Positions 33,166-43,850 of a stretch of DNA of 64,000 nucleotides are shown here, one piece after another. The position numbers and the translations under genes are program-made. The stretch covers positions 91,581,842 through 91,645,841 of the forward strand of contig CM043953.1 of NCBI GenBank assembly GCA_014529385.2, read 5' to 3'. Below the pieces are notes generated by a model. It ran no database searches. It saw only the letters and a program-made list of their open reading frames with translations, and was not told the DNA's origin. This stretch comes from Adiantum capillus-veneris. Taxonomy: Eukaryota > Streptophyta > Polypodiopsida > Polypodiales > Pteridaceae. Numbering within the stretch: position 1 is the first letter of the stretch; every line of letters begins with the position of its first letter.

Positions 33166-34260
33166 TTGGATGCCATCTTGAGAGATAATGTGACCTAAAT
33201 ACTGAATCTCTTGTAAGAAAATTCACTTTTCTTTCGATTAACCTAAAGTTTATTCTCTCTTACAACTTGAAATATTACCTAGAGGTATTGCTTGTGTTCG
33301 TCTAATGAATTAGAGTAGATGATGATATCATCAAAGAACACTCTCATAATGGTTCAGTGAGGCCTGAAGAGCTTGTTCATCAAGCGGTTGAATGTGGTTG
33401 GTGCATTGGTCAAGCCAAAAGGCATGACAATGTATTTGTAAAGACCAAACGTAGTGCAAAATGTGGTCTTTACAATTTCTTGATCAACTATCCTTATTTG
33501 ATTATAGCCACATCATTAGGAAAATTTTGAACTCATTTTTGGGCCTTTTAAGAGTGCCACATCATCAAAGTTGTACAAAAGAAAGCAACCCGGTAGACCC
33601 CTCTAAATATTGCTTAGAACCCCATGATATGACCTATCATTGGAAAGTTCTTGAAAAATGGATTCTAAAGAGCAAAGGTCCGAAAAGTTTGGATGACTTC
33701 TATGAAAGTTATGCCATTTTTTTTCAATCAGCCAGGTTTTGTTACTGTTACAGTAATCTAAAATCACCTTTTTCTAGATCTACATGAAGGCAATGTCCGA
33801 TACATGCATGCTATATATCAACAGATAGCATTTGAAGAGTAGATTCTAAATATCCAACCTCCGACAAGTTTGGATCTTATTTACAAAAAAATTACCGATC
33901 CCCACTTTTTGAAAGCTATGCCATATCAACAATTCTTACAAGGCCCATTTTTTAGTCCAAACGTTTCCTAATGTTTAGGTCAATCCTACTGAACTAGGTG
34001 GACCCTTGTAGCTTATCAAATAGGTCTTATACCTGTGGAACGAAAAACCTATTCTTGATAGTTATCCTATTTCGTGCTCTATAGTCAACACACATGCGAT
34101 ATGTGCCATCTTTCTTTTGCACTAATAGCACAAGAGAAAAAAAAGGAGATGAGCTAGGCCTAACCATGCCCTTCTCAACTAGCTCATGCACTTGCCGCAT
34201 AATCTCCTCTTGCTAAGCTTGAGAAACTCTATAAGGAGGTTTGTTAGGCGGTGAACTTCC
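33166..34260 (-). pseudogene. RE-4 RT N-part, split by a MITE-like element
   Basis: Minus strand. EIMRQVHELVEKGMVRPSSS, then LVQKKDGTYRMCVDYRARN, ITIKNRF and DLFDKLQGST lead to the insertion at 33973-33514, after which decayed text corresponds to the RE-6 stretch from YHQIRIVDQD to the catalytic box. Compare 61200-61730 in RE-6, which has no insertion. Confidence 0.85.
33514..33973. mobile_element. MITE-like element with CATTAGGAAA ends
   Basis: 460 bp with imperfect 31-32-bp terminal inverted repeats (33514-33544 and 33942-33973), both starting CATTAGGAAA and ending near GGGCC. The uninterrupted RE-6 copy shows the insertion point near 61490 (GGTAGCCACTTTTTAGGTC). The target duplication is unclear in the T-run. 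No coding capacity. Confidence 0.85.
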
Positions 34261-34599
34261 TAGAAGAAGCTCAATTGCATGGTCATCATTGCCTCGTTTA
34301 GGAGGTGGCTCACAAGGGATGTCGTCAATAAAGACATCTTGAAATCCCTTGAGAAATTTGGATAACTCTAATTCCTTTTGATTGTGTATAGTTTCTTTTT
34401 TTTAAACATTAGGTTCATTTTGAGAGTCTTTAACAAAAATCATGTACACGGAAATAGAGCTCTTTATTGACTTATTGAAAGCTTGTGTATGTACAATGGG
34501 TATGGTGTTACGCATTTGCTTGGCATCTATGTACATATCTTTTTCCCTGAACTTAAAGGAGATTCTCCTTTCAAGGAATTTAACATTGACAGCCATGCA

Positions 34600-34870
34600 A
34601 TCAAACTATGGTGCCCCTAGGATTACATCCTCATGCTTGAGAGGAGAGATAAGAAGTCCTCTTTGTCCACATAGCTTTGGACATGGAGCCTCAATTTCTC
34701 GATAAAGGGAGTGACTAAAGCTTCTTGCCCCTTGAAAGCACCGGCTGCAGCGGCGGGTAGGACATCTCCCATCTCGTAAGCTTGTATGCCTAGCTTGGTG
34801 GCCAACTCTGTGGATATGAAATTGTGAGTAGAACCAGGGTCAAAGAGAATAAAAGCATCATGTTCTCTTA
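34600..34870 (-). pseudogene. RE-4 protease
   Basis: Minus strand. AFILFDPGSTHNFISTELAT contains the retropepsin D-x-G-S motif (Pro in the middle). KLGIQAYEMGDVLP and AFKGQEALVTPFIEKLRLH follow. It ends with frameshifts. RE-6 has the same protein at 62043-62447. Confidence 0.85.
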
Positions 34871-36474
34871 CCTTTCCCCAAGCATGGCATAGAGTAGATC
34901 CTTTGTGGTGAATTTCCTCCTCTTGGATCTAGACCAAGGTAGTTGTACGAGGTTCAAGGCGGGTGTTCTTTTGGGGACAAGCGCGGTACGCATGCCCTTG
35001 CTCGCCGCACTTGAAATAGCGGTTATCCTTGCGATAACGCTCAAGCTCTTCAGGAGAGGGTTTATTTTTGCCTTTGTAAACTCCCTTCTCTTTAGCTTTG
35101 TTGGAGTTGCCCTTAAGAGACTTCTGGACATTGTCCTTCCCCTTAGGCTCATTGGAACCCTTATTTTCCGTGGGCTTAGAATTTCTTTTAGCCTACGTTT
35201 GGAAATTGATTCGAGAAGCCACCATAGTATGATGTATAACCGTTGGTATGGCGCGTGGCCTTTGAGAGTTGACATACTCCACCATTTCTTCAGTTAAGCC
35301 CGCACAAAATTGTTGCATTTGCTCTCCAAAGTCCAACTTCTTGAAGACAGCGGCTTTGAGTTGTAAGTCCAAAAACTTGTCTATATATTTGTGAATGGAA
35401 TTTGCAGGGAGAGAGCTTCAAGCTTCGCCATTCGGTGAGTACTTTGTCTTTGGCACTGGTGGCCAAAAACTACTTCATAATGGAAGCTCTTAAAGCTTTC
35501 CATGTTCGTGGAACTTCACCATTAGCCCGTAGGCTAATGCTATACCACCATTGTCTGGCGGACTTTTTAAAGTGCATAGCTATATGGCGTAGCTTAGAGG
35601 ACTCCGTGAAGCCCTCATCTCCAAACGCCGCATCAAACTGTTGGATAAAGGCCAAGACTTTGTCCATAGTAGCACCAAAGGTGCCATTGTAGGTAAGGAA
35701 AGAGATGCTCTTCCCTCCCTCTTTGAACTTCTTGAGTTTGGACGACCTCTTCCATGCGGCATAGGATTTTCTATGGCCTCTTCTTTTTTATGGTTCAAAG
35801 GTTGCACCATCACTTTCTTCAGAAGATGAAGAATTTAAGGAAGATGGAGAAGAGGGTGACCTCTTTCTTGCCTTTTTCTTGCCTTGATCTTCTTTTTCTT
35901 CACCATCACTTTCATAAGAGAAAGAGGATGAAGAAGATGGAGAAGAGGGTGTCCTCTTTCTCGCCTTTTTCTTCTCTTGCTTTTTGTCATCCCTCTTTGA
36001 AGTATGGTGTGGAGAAGTGTGCGATGGTCTTCTCCGTTTTGGAGGTGATGTAGAGCATTTAGCCTGCCGTCTTCGTGGAGCTATCTCCACCGAGGTGGCG
36101 GGAGACTCACTTCTTTCTCGTTCCTTCGGTGGAGGCTCTTGATTTCTCTTTTGAGAAGGAGATGCGTCATAAAGGAGTAAATTTTTGAGCCCTTCGTATG
36201 GATCCTCTTCTTCTTCCCGAATCGGAGAGAGGCCTCTTTTGGATGTCTTGCAAGGAGGCTTCCTAAGTGCTCTCTTGTCATGGTGGGGAGGTTGGAGAAT
36301 CCCATGAGCACTAAGCTACCGTTGCACTTCCCTTTGGAGGGATGGATTGCCCACGGCTTGTTGAAGCCTAGAAACAAGATAGTTAACAAGAACTGGGGCA
36401 TCATTAGTAGCCTGCTCATTAGCAAAATCAAAGTTATCAACATTAATTTCACTCTCTTTACTATTGTCAGCCAT
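34868..36474 (-). pseudogene. RE-4 gag
   Basis: Minus strand from ATG at 36474 (MADNSKESEINVDNFDFANE), with one early TAG after VGNPSLQREVQR. A Lys/Arg/Ser-rich region follows (35788-36090) and ends in a stop. The capsid part then reads LAFIQQFDAAFGDEGFTESS and MHFKKSARQWWYSI (35470-35667). The zinc knuckle CGEQGHAYRACP, preceded by RYFK, lies near 34985-35030. Several stops and frame changes separate the parts. Confidence 0.85.
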
Positions 36475-36863
36475 TCTAACAAGTTTTAGGTGTACTTTGG
36501 CACTTCAAGACCTGGTTGCTACTCCTCTTTACCTCTTTAGAAAAAGAACTCAAGCTACTATACCCGTAGCTTGAATACCATTAATTGCAAGGAATAGAAG
36601 AAAGGGTTATTCAACACCAAAACAGCACTAGCTCCTGTCAAGCTTCTAATAGCTCAATAGTGGTTAAGACGTAGGCAAGCCCCGTAGCACTCTACTATTA
36701 AGACCATAGCTCTTGACGGTGATGCCCCGTTATCTGCATGAAGACAGGCACACTGCAAGGCTGAAAAATACCTATTCTACCTACTCACATGCAATTAATA
36801 ATACCAACGATTTATAGCTAGCTTGAGGACTTCTCTTCTTGATCAAGAAAAAAGAAAACTTGT

Positions 36864-36875
36864 GCATTGATACCA
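36864..36875 (-). promoter_or_regulatory. RE-4 primer-binding site
   Basis: Minus strand TGGTATCAATGC, one base after the LTR. The first eight bases match the initiator tRNA-Met site TGGTATCAGAGC; the rest differ. Confidence 0.7.
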
Positions 36876-36876
36876 A

Positions 36877-38483
36877 TGTAACATTTAATGACCTAGTAAC
36901 TTGTGTGTAGCGGAAAATAGCATGAACATAGTGAGCATTTCATTAGAATAGATTCCTAATGAGAATAACAAGAGTGCTTGGGTGGAGAGAGCAACAAAAA
37001 GCATAACACCTACCTAGATAGCATGAACAATACTTCAAAAGAGAGAGAAATTAAGCAATTGACAACAGTTGAGGACTGGATTTACATGGAGTTGGTCCCC
37101 CCTCCAAAAGGCTTTGTATTATGGTTTCTCCCATCAAGAGAGACATTTTACAATACAATTTTTTGTGTGTCTTCAATACTAGCTAGTGCTATGAAGATGG
37201 AAACTTCAAGCACTAAGCACAACACTTATTAAACACAACATCAATTCCCTCACGGTCTTAGACCCAAGACCTCACACACCTTTGAAGATGGTTAGAGCTA
37301 GCAAGGTATGAGAGTAGATTGAGAGGAAGGAGTATTCTTACGAGAAAGATATACATCTTCTCACATAATCACTCTTATTAGCATAGCTTACCTTAGTAAT
37401 TAGCATGGTAGAAGAGATCAGCATGCATTGAAGCTTGGCTCTTGGTTGGATTTGCATCACAAATCCAAGAGTTGTTGGTATAGGCCTCCCTTCTCACAAG
37501 CTTGGAGTAGGTGGTAAGCTTTCCATTAAAGCTTGAGAAGGAGAGACAGAGTCTTCTTGCTTCACACATAGATTGTGTGTGTGTGTGTGTGTGTGTAAGT
37601 CAATAATGCCCTTGAAAAATCAGCCCCCTCTCTCTCTTGGTCGACCCCCCTTGCTAATTGCTCATGCTACAGCCCTATTGGACCTCCCCAGGCCTAGCCA
37701 ATGGAAATTAAGAAGCATAAGTGATAGCCTTTTCACATGTGTCCCCCTTTCCCTTTTGTGAGAGCTTTTGCTAATTAATTAATGTAAATAAACTCTCATT
37801 GGACCCCTTTGTCTCCTGGCCAATAGGAAGCAGTCAAGCCATTGGGCTGCTGAATGCTCATTGGACCCCTTGGGAGACTGTCCAATAGTCTTCTAGAGAG
37901 CTTCATTCCTATTGGTTCTTTTATTAAGTGTTTTTAAATTAATTAAGCTAAACTTACTCTAGCCTAATTCTCATTCGTCCACCTCCAAGGCCATCCAATA
38001 GGATTTGAGTACACCTTGTGGGCATATGGTCTAGGGAGCTGATATGTGTCCCTCTTTCCCCTTGTGTACCAAGGAAGCTTGTGTGTGTGTGTGTGTGTGT
38101 CTGAGCTTCTCTCTCATCCCCTATTTCTTGGGCTCGCCCCCTCCTTTGTAGGGCTTGAGAAAGACTTTTGGGACACACACAAAGCATCCAATTTCCCTAG
38201 GCTTTTGACCTTTGGACACAACCTTTGAATTTTGGAACCTTAGCATTTTGGAGGTCTTAATGGGTTGAACCTTAGGGTCTTTTAAGCCCATTGTTGCACA
38301 TTGCTCTTTTGTAGATGGCCCCCCCTTTGGATCCCTATTTTCCCTCCTTTGGATCCCTACTGTGGCCGGTCTACTAGCTCAACCAATATTCTAGCTTTTT
38401 CTCCCCTCGCACTTCCCCATATTAAATGATCAGTTTAACATGAGAAAATCATTTAGGAGAATTAGATATTGATTATTATGACA
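36877..38483 (-). repeat. RE-4 5' LTR
   Basis: 1607 bp, partner of 29060-30720. On the minus strand it starts TGTCATAATA and ends ATGTTACA, next to the primer site. It contains GT runs at 37575-37595 and 38081-38101. Confidence 0.92.
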
Positions 38484-38488
38484 TTCAT

Positions 38489-39184
38489 GGATTATAATTA
38501 CTTACAAATATGACATATGTATAATATGGGAAAAAATAGATTAGTATATAAACAATTCATGGGATCTGGAATAGTGTTAGTTGTATATAAATATTAAATG
38601 GAAAAAATAAATATATAAAAATATAGAAAATCAAATGAAGGGGTCATCATTTGTTTTTATTCATTTAACTATTTACAAGAAGTAAGGAAAATACATGGAG
38701 AAAAATGATAATTCAGTAAAAGAAAATGACTAGGTGAAATGTGTTTTCGTGATTTTTTCTCGGAGTGATTCACACCAAGATTTATAAAGGCTTGCATGAA
38801 CATATTTACTTATATAATAAAAATTATGCAAAATGATAAGAAAAATTATGGTAATGGTGAGTCAATGTACCGAGCATATTAATGCAAATAACATACACCT
38901 AGGTAAAAATATTTAAATAAAAATAAAAATCTCTATATTTAGGCCCTATATAAAATAAAATATTTACGCATAAATGGATCATAATACTTTTTTTTTTTTT
39001 ATTGGGCCTAACTAGCCCAATGACTAGCTAGCTGAGGGTTTTAAGGAGATATGGGAAAAGTCCTTTAACTTACACACGCTTATGTACAATGAAAGTGTGA
39101 GAATAGCCACAGTGTTTGAGCGATTTTGATAGGGTGAGGTAGCTCACTATAAAAATTCTGGATAGCTAAAAAAGGCTATTATTA
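38489..39184 (-). repeat. RE-3 3' LTR, proximal part
   Basis: Matches 45832-46246 for its first 425 bp. The remaining 270 bp has no partner, because the 5' LTR is cut at 46250. On the minus strand a purine tract (GGGAGAGGGC, near 39185-39194) precedes the inferred start; the expected TG start appears as TA, so this edge is approximate. Confidence 0.75.
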
Positions 39185-39209
39185 GCCCTCTCCCAGGATG
39201 ATGGTACAT

Positions 39210-40000
39210 TCATGTACCATCATAAGGTATGCTTTCCAAAGAGAGTGGTTTTGAGTGCCCTAAGATAGTTGGGATCTTGACAAGATTTTCATTGTGTGAC
39301 TCCTTGTCACTTCGGCTTGAGTTACACACATTCATCAAGCAACAATACTTACATGAGATAATCTCTCTTTGAGAGCTCTTTGGTAGATCCTTTGGTAAAA
39401 GGCAACTCAAATAGGGCTTTAGCCGATACCCATTTATCTTCTTGGAGTGCTCTTTACCATTCAAGTCCATGAGCTAGTAGTAACTTGAATTCAAAGCCTT
39501 CTTGACAATGTATGGTCCCTGCCATCTAGTCTCAAACTTGGCATCAAAATGATTATCAAGTCGATTGTCATGCCTTAGCACAAGATCTCCTTCCTTGATG
39601 CCTTTGTCTTTCAATTTCTTGTAGAGCTTCTCTTTTGCTTGTATAGCTTTTCTCTTATAGCACTCATGTTCGACTAAGGTAAGAAGAGCTTTTCAATTTC
39701 TTGTAGAGCTTTTATTTTGCTTGTATAGCTTTTCTCTTATAGCACTCATAAGCTGCTTCTCTTCCACTCATGTTCGACTAAGGTAAGAAGTCAATCCATC
39801 CATACTTCTTGATTATCTTGTGCTGCTTTGCCATGAAGTCACATTGTTGGAATGTTGAGGTCAATTGGCTGCAAAGCCTCTTGACCAGACACCAAGTGAA
39901 ATGGTGTGAGCTCTGTTGCCTCTCTATATGTGGTTCGATATGCCCACAAGGCACCATCCAAGAAGTCATCCCACAACTTTGTCTTGTTTTGCACCATCTT
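39210..40000 (-). pseudogene. RE-3 integrase C-terminal region
   Basis: Minus strand. DDFLDGALWAYRTTYREATE and PFHLVSGQEAL are followed by a region duplicated in tandem (39610-39790), then LVLRHDNRLDNHFDAKFE then RWQGPYIVKKAL, and finally LMDLNGKEHSKKINGYRLKP. This is the usual tail of plant Gypsy integrases. Multiple frameshifts. Confidence 0.8.
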
Positions 40001-40017
40001 TATAATGATGCCTACAA

Positions 40018-40500
40018 TTACACATTATTCTTCTCCACCAAACCATTTGCTTGTGGGTAGTAGGGTGTGCTATGATAATGTAGAATGTAAATCTCTTCAC
40101 AAAATTCCATGAGTAAAACCTTCTTGAACCCTGCACCATTATCAAAAACAATTTCCAAAGGTGCGCAAAATTTGCAATAAATATTAGTGTAGACAAACTT
40201 GCTCACTATTTTTCCATTTACCCTTGCCACACTTTGAGCCTCTACCCACATAGTCATGTAATCTACAGCCACTAGAATGTAGAGTTTATCATTTTTTGTT
40301 CTAGATAGAGGACGCATATCATCAATGCCCCACTTTTCAAAGGGTTCATTTGTGAGTAAAACTTACCTTGGACCATGTACCAACCTTCTGTTTCCATTAA
40401 CTTGACAATTGTGATAGCTTCTATACCAATGTTGAACATCCACATGTAGGCTTGGCCAAACATGCCCCGCAATCAAAATATTTTTCACAGTTAACTCTTG
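40018..40500 (-). pseudogene. RE-3 integrase core
   Basis: Minus strand. The zinc-binding remains (AGHVWPSLHVDVQHW, then VNGNRRLVHGP) are followed by the core LYILVAVDYMTMWVEAQSVA, with catalytic Asp, FDNGAGFKK with Asp, and PYYPQANGLVEKNN with Glu. The catalytic triad is visible. Text passes from RT (40548) almost directly to integrase, so the RNase H domain is missing. Confidence 0.85.
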
Positions 40501-40547
40501 GAAAAAATGGCCACCACATGTTTGCTCATGCAAACCTTCTAGAATGG

Positions 40548-41726
40548 CTAGAATTTCCTTGATTGTTGGTACTCTTTTTCACACTTCACCTTTTGAATAA
40601 ATGAAATAACCTCCTTCAGACTCTTGGGTGATGGTAACTCAATAAGAGACCTTTCCTTTGAAGGATACACCTCAATACCTTTATAGGAAACCTTGTGACC
40701 AAGCAAGATCTCCTGGTCCTCACCTATATGGAATTTGTCAGGACTGAGTTGACCTCCCATGTCGTACAATTTCTTCAAACCTTCTTCTACCTTTTGTGGG
40801 TGCAATGATTTTGAACTATAAATCCAAAATTCATTAATAAAAACCCTAATGGAATTATCAAAAATATCTTGAAACACCATATTCATGAAGCTTTGGAAAG
40901 TTGCACCTCATCATTTGTCAGGCCAAATGGCATGACTCTAAAAGCATAACAACCCCAAGGAGTGATGAAGGTTGTTTTCAATTGCTCCTCTAATGCGATA
41001 CCTATTTGAAAGTAGCCTGAGTAGCCATCACACACAATGTACTTATCATGACCAGCTACCTCATTTAGTATCTCATCCTGAAATGGGAGGGGGAAAGTGA
41101 TCGCGCTTGGTGGACTCATTGAGTGGCCTATAGTCAACACATACTCTCTACTTTCCATTCTTTTTAGGAGTGACCACAACTAGGGAGACCCACTCTGAAT
41201 TCTCCATTGGATAAATAAAAATTGCTGCTGCTAAAATCTTTCTTACCTCCTTGAGTAAAGCCTGCTCCCTGATGACTCCTAGGCTTCGTAAATTTTGTGC
41301 CTTAGCTGTGGCCCCAGGCTTTAACTCAATCTTGTGTTGAACATCATCTACTCCACACATGTTGGTGTAGTCTTTAGCAAAAAGCCTAAGAAACTTCCTT
41401 AGCATACATTTGAACTGCTCTCTTTTGTCCTTTGTAAGTGTTGTAGACAACATACCTTCTAGCATTCCTTCATCTTGCACACCTCGCTTCTCTTGAGGAC
41501 CTACCTCTTCCAAGCCTAGGCAAGAGATCTCTTGGTTGCTTGTTGGCTTAAACCTTATTCCCATGACTTCAATGAAAGACTCCTCTTCAATAATGTTGCC
41601 GCTACTTTCTTCTTTTGAAGTTATATCAGTCCATTCTTCCTCCATCTCACTTTGCGATGATTCTTTATGGAGCTCCTCTTGGCGTTGCTCCTTCATGTCA
41701 AAAGACAACCTTCTTATGATTGTCAT
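40548..41726 (-). pseudogene. RE-3 RT with altered active site
   Basis: Minus strand, two frames. The first part (41726-41148) has an acidic leader, KIELKPGATAKAQNLRS and SEWVSLVVVTPKKNGK. The second has FPLPFQDEILNEVAGHDKYI, DGYSGYFQIGIA and [11 protein letters not shown]. The catalytic box reads RVFINEFWIYSS where Athila-type RTs have F-[IV]-D-D-F; both Asp residues are replaced (Asn, Glu). The thumb region (LGHKVSYKGIEVYPSKER) follows and stops where RNase H should begin. Confidence 0.88.
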
Positions 41727-41751
41727 TCCTGCAAATTAACTTTCCACTTTC

Positions 41752-42175
41752 TCAATCTTGCAAAGCTCCCATTTTCATTATCCATGGTCTTCCTAGGATA
41801 AATGGGTAGCCATTTCCTTTGGTAGACATAACATAGAAATCCTTTGCCTCCTTAATGCCAAAGGCCTCCACAAAAACACATTTACAAATGCCTACACACC
41901 TAGGCTTGCTATTTATAAATGCCAAAGGCCTCCACAAAAACATATTTACAAATGCCTATGCACCTAGCATTGATATTGTTTGCCATTTTCACTTTGGTTT
42001 CAGGTTTCTCATGGATGAGCATGCCTAGTCTTTGCATGAGTCCCTCTGTCATGATACAAATTTGTGCACCTCCGTCCACTAGATCTTTCCTAACCAACCT
42101 CCCTTTTATATAACAATCTAGCACATGTGTAATATCCTCATTCATTTGAGCTTGTGTAATTTTTACAACATGCAC
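41752..42175 (-). pseudogene. RE-3 protease with internal duplication
   Basis: Minus strand. RLVRKDLVDGGAQICIMTEG carries a D-G-G-A retropepsin-type motif. The segment CIGICK.VFVEAFGI occurs twice (copies at about 41858-41923 and 41924-41989), a 66-bp tandem duplication that breaks the frame. The end reads YPFILGRPWIMKMGALQD. Confidence 0.8.
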
Positions 42176-42284
42176 ACTCTCTTTTACCTTTCTCCTCAGG
42201 TGTTAACTGCCTTTGTTAAATCCTTCCTAACTTGTGGACATAATGCAAGAAACTGAGGCCATGAGATATCAAGGCTCTTACCTC

Positions 42285-43249
42285 TTATGTCTTCCAACCG
42301 GTTGTATGGAGCCATACCATGTCCAAGAGGGAAGTCTTGGAGGTTAATACGATGTCAAGTCCTCTAACTTCCTTGGTCTCCTTTGCCTTCTTTTCTCGTC
42401 CATGGTCACTTTGTGACGTGACTCCTTCTTTCTCCTTACCTTTTCCATGGACATGCTTAATGCCATTTGCTTCCATGTCAACCTCATTTGAATTTGTCAC
42501 CTCTACCACATGTACATTTGGATCTGGCAAAGGTGGAACTCTTTTCACTCCTCGTGGAGGTGGTCTTGCTCCATTTTGTGTTTGTAGAAGTATTGGTTGT
42601 TGACTAGTTCCTTCACCTGTATTCATCACTAGATAATTTAAGTTAGGTCTCCGTGACTCCCTACGGGGCCAAGGACAATTATACATCCCATGTCCAAACT
42701 CTCTGCAATTCCAACATTGCAAAAGTCACCGAGCTTGTGGCTCTCACTTCCCAGCTTTCTTTGTTTGTCCCTTGGGACCTACAACTTGTGCAAGGTGAAT
42801 TGATAAGTTTTTCAAGGACTCAATTAGCTTCTCAATCATCTCAGTTGTTACCTTGGAAATCTCTCTAGATGTTGATGCTTGAAATTTTCCCTTGGGTCTA
42901 CGACCCTCTATTTAACCTCTCCCCTTAGGTACTTGAGTTTTCTATACTTTTGAGCACCCCTAGTTTCAGCTGCATGCCATAGCTTTTGAGTGTTTTGGGG
43001 GTCAAAGAAGTATCGCTTAAAATGATCAACAACTTTCTTATAGTTTCTCTTAAATTCTTGAGATAGAGAGTCAAACCAAGTGCTAGCATCTTTCTTGAGG
43101 ACCACATCAAACATTTCTAAGTACTCCTCATCTCCTATCACCCTTTTCATGCAGCAAGACCTTTTGAAATTTTCTAAACATAACTCGGCATCCTTGCCAG
43201 GCTCTTCAATGAAGAGGGGACATCTTGACATGTGACGTTGGACCTCCAT
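42285..43249 (-). pseudogene. RE-3 gag
   Basis: Minus strand from about 43249 (MEVQRHMSRCPLFIEEPGKD). A retrotransposon Gag domain shows ASTWFDSLSQEFKRNYKKVV and FKRYFFDPQNTQKLW. A second open part (42722-42285) starts with the knuckle CWNCREFGHGMYNCP (C-X2-C-X4-H-X4-C) and continues with a proline/charged linker. The two are separated by frame changes around 42730-42900. Confidence 0.85.
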
Positions 43250-43336
43250 TGAATCAATTTCAAAGTGACAACACGTTTCTTTTTTTTATTTCTTACAAAG
43301 ATTTACACAAGAATGTTTTCTAAATTGCAATCTATT

Positions 43337-43555
43337 CTATAATAAAATAAAAATATGCACATCAAATGATCTATGATAGTCAACAAGAGGCAAGATGACA
43401 TGGTTTGGTGACGCGAGAATTTCTCCTACTCTTTGGGCACCAAACATGAGCACCATACATTGTGAAAAATGGATCTTTCTACTAATTGCAATGTTTATTC
43501 TAATGTCTAGAGTGAAATGAAAGGGAAAAAACTCTATTCCTGGACCATTATCCAT
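43337..43555 (-). CDS. Small ORF, 72 codons, RE-3 copy (type 1)
   Basis: Minus strand, ATG to TAG, between the type-2 small ORF (21 bp upstream) and gag. The product begins MDNGPGIEFFPFHF and ends in SFDVHIFILL. It aligns without gaps over 72 residues with the RE-5 ORF at 47598-47816, with about 38 identical residues; conserved blocks are IRIN, KIHF, EIL-SP, ILPL-DY and SFDV. Of those identical residues, about 22 use a different codon in the two elements, as expected for a translated sequence. No signal peptide or known domain was recognised; the composition is hydrophobic and strand-rich. Function unknown. Confidence 0.6.
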   Translation of the reverse strand: MDNGPGIEFFPFHFTLDIRINIAISRKIHFSQCMVLMFGAQRVGEILASPNHVILPLVDYHRSFDVHIFILL

Positions 43556-43576
43556 GGTTTATGCATGACCTAATGC

Positions 43577-43789
43577 TTAAAACAAAACAAAAATATAGAC
43601 GTCCAGACTAATATTGTACCTAATGAGAGACAAAATAAAAGGATGTATTGAAGCATTTATCCTGACCAACCTAAGAGGGCCCAAAAGTCTACAAATTACT
43701 CGTTGAAATTGTAATTTAGTTCTTACAATGATATGCACCTTCTGCCTTGCAATGGGCACAAAGAGATCATATAATTTTTTGTGATTCAT
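43577..43789 (-). CDS. Small ORF, 70 codons, RE-3 copy (type 2)
   Basis: Minus strand, from MNHKKLYDLF to DVYIFVLF. The frame is open for another 100 codons upstream through the LTR edge, but the ATG at 43789 is where similarity to RE-5 begins. It aligns without gaps over 70 residues with 47813-48025 (about 41 identical). Conserved blocks are RQ, TKLQFQR, RL, PFIL, IRY, SLDV and IFVLF. It lies about 60 bp after the primer site and just before the type-1 ORF. Function unknown; it could act as a leader peptide, an accessory protein or a translational control element. Confidence 0.6.
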   Translation of the reverse strand: MNHKKLYDLFVPIARQKVHIIVRTKLQFQRVICRLLGPLRLVRINASIHPFILSLIRYNISLDVYIFVLF

Positions 43790-43819
43790 GCGAGCTACTT
43801 GAGTATTCACAACAACGTC

Positions 43820-43850
43820 CACAAGCCCTCCTCTGTGGGGACACCAAAAT
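43820..43850 (-). promoter_or_regulatory. RE-3 candidate primer-binding site
   Basis: Minus strand, two or three bases after the LTR end: TTTTGGTGTCCCCACAGAGG. It begins TGG as tRNA primer sites do, but I could not assign the tRNA. Confidence 0.45.

Larger units (their letters stand above)
29060..38483 (-). mobile_element. RE-4: complete chromovirus (Gypsy) nested in RE-3
   Basis: 9424 bp with LTRs at 29060-30720 and 36877-38483 (TG...CA ends). The flanks are TGCAT (29055-29059) and TTCAT (38484-38488); the intact RE-3 copy reads TGCAT there, so this is a 5-bp target duplication with one change. Primer site, gag, protease, RT, RNase H, integrase and a C-terminal chromodomain follow on the minus strand. 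Coding is broken by frameshifts, nonsense codons and a 460-bp MITE-like insertion in RT (33514-33973). Confidence 0.93.

Noticed and set aside
35580-36482. Several minus-strand open frames in RE-4 gag
   Set aside because: Some are out-of-frame shadows; the real Gag frame starts at ATG 36474 and passes through one TAG, as shown by the capsid and knuckle text.
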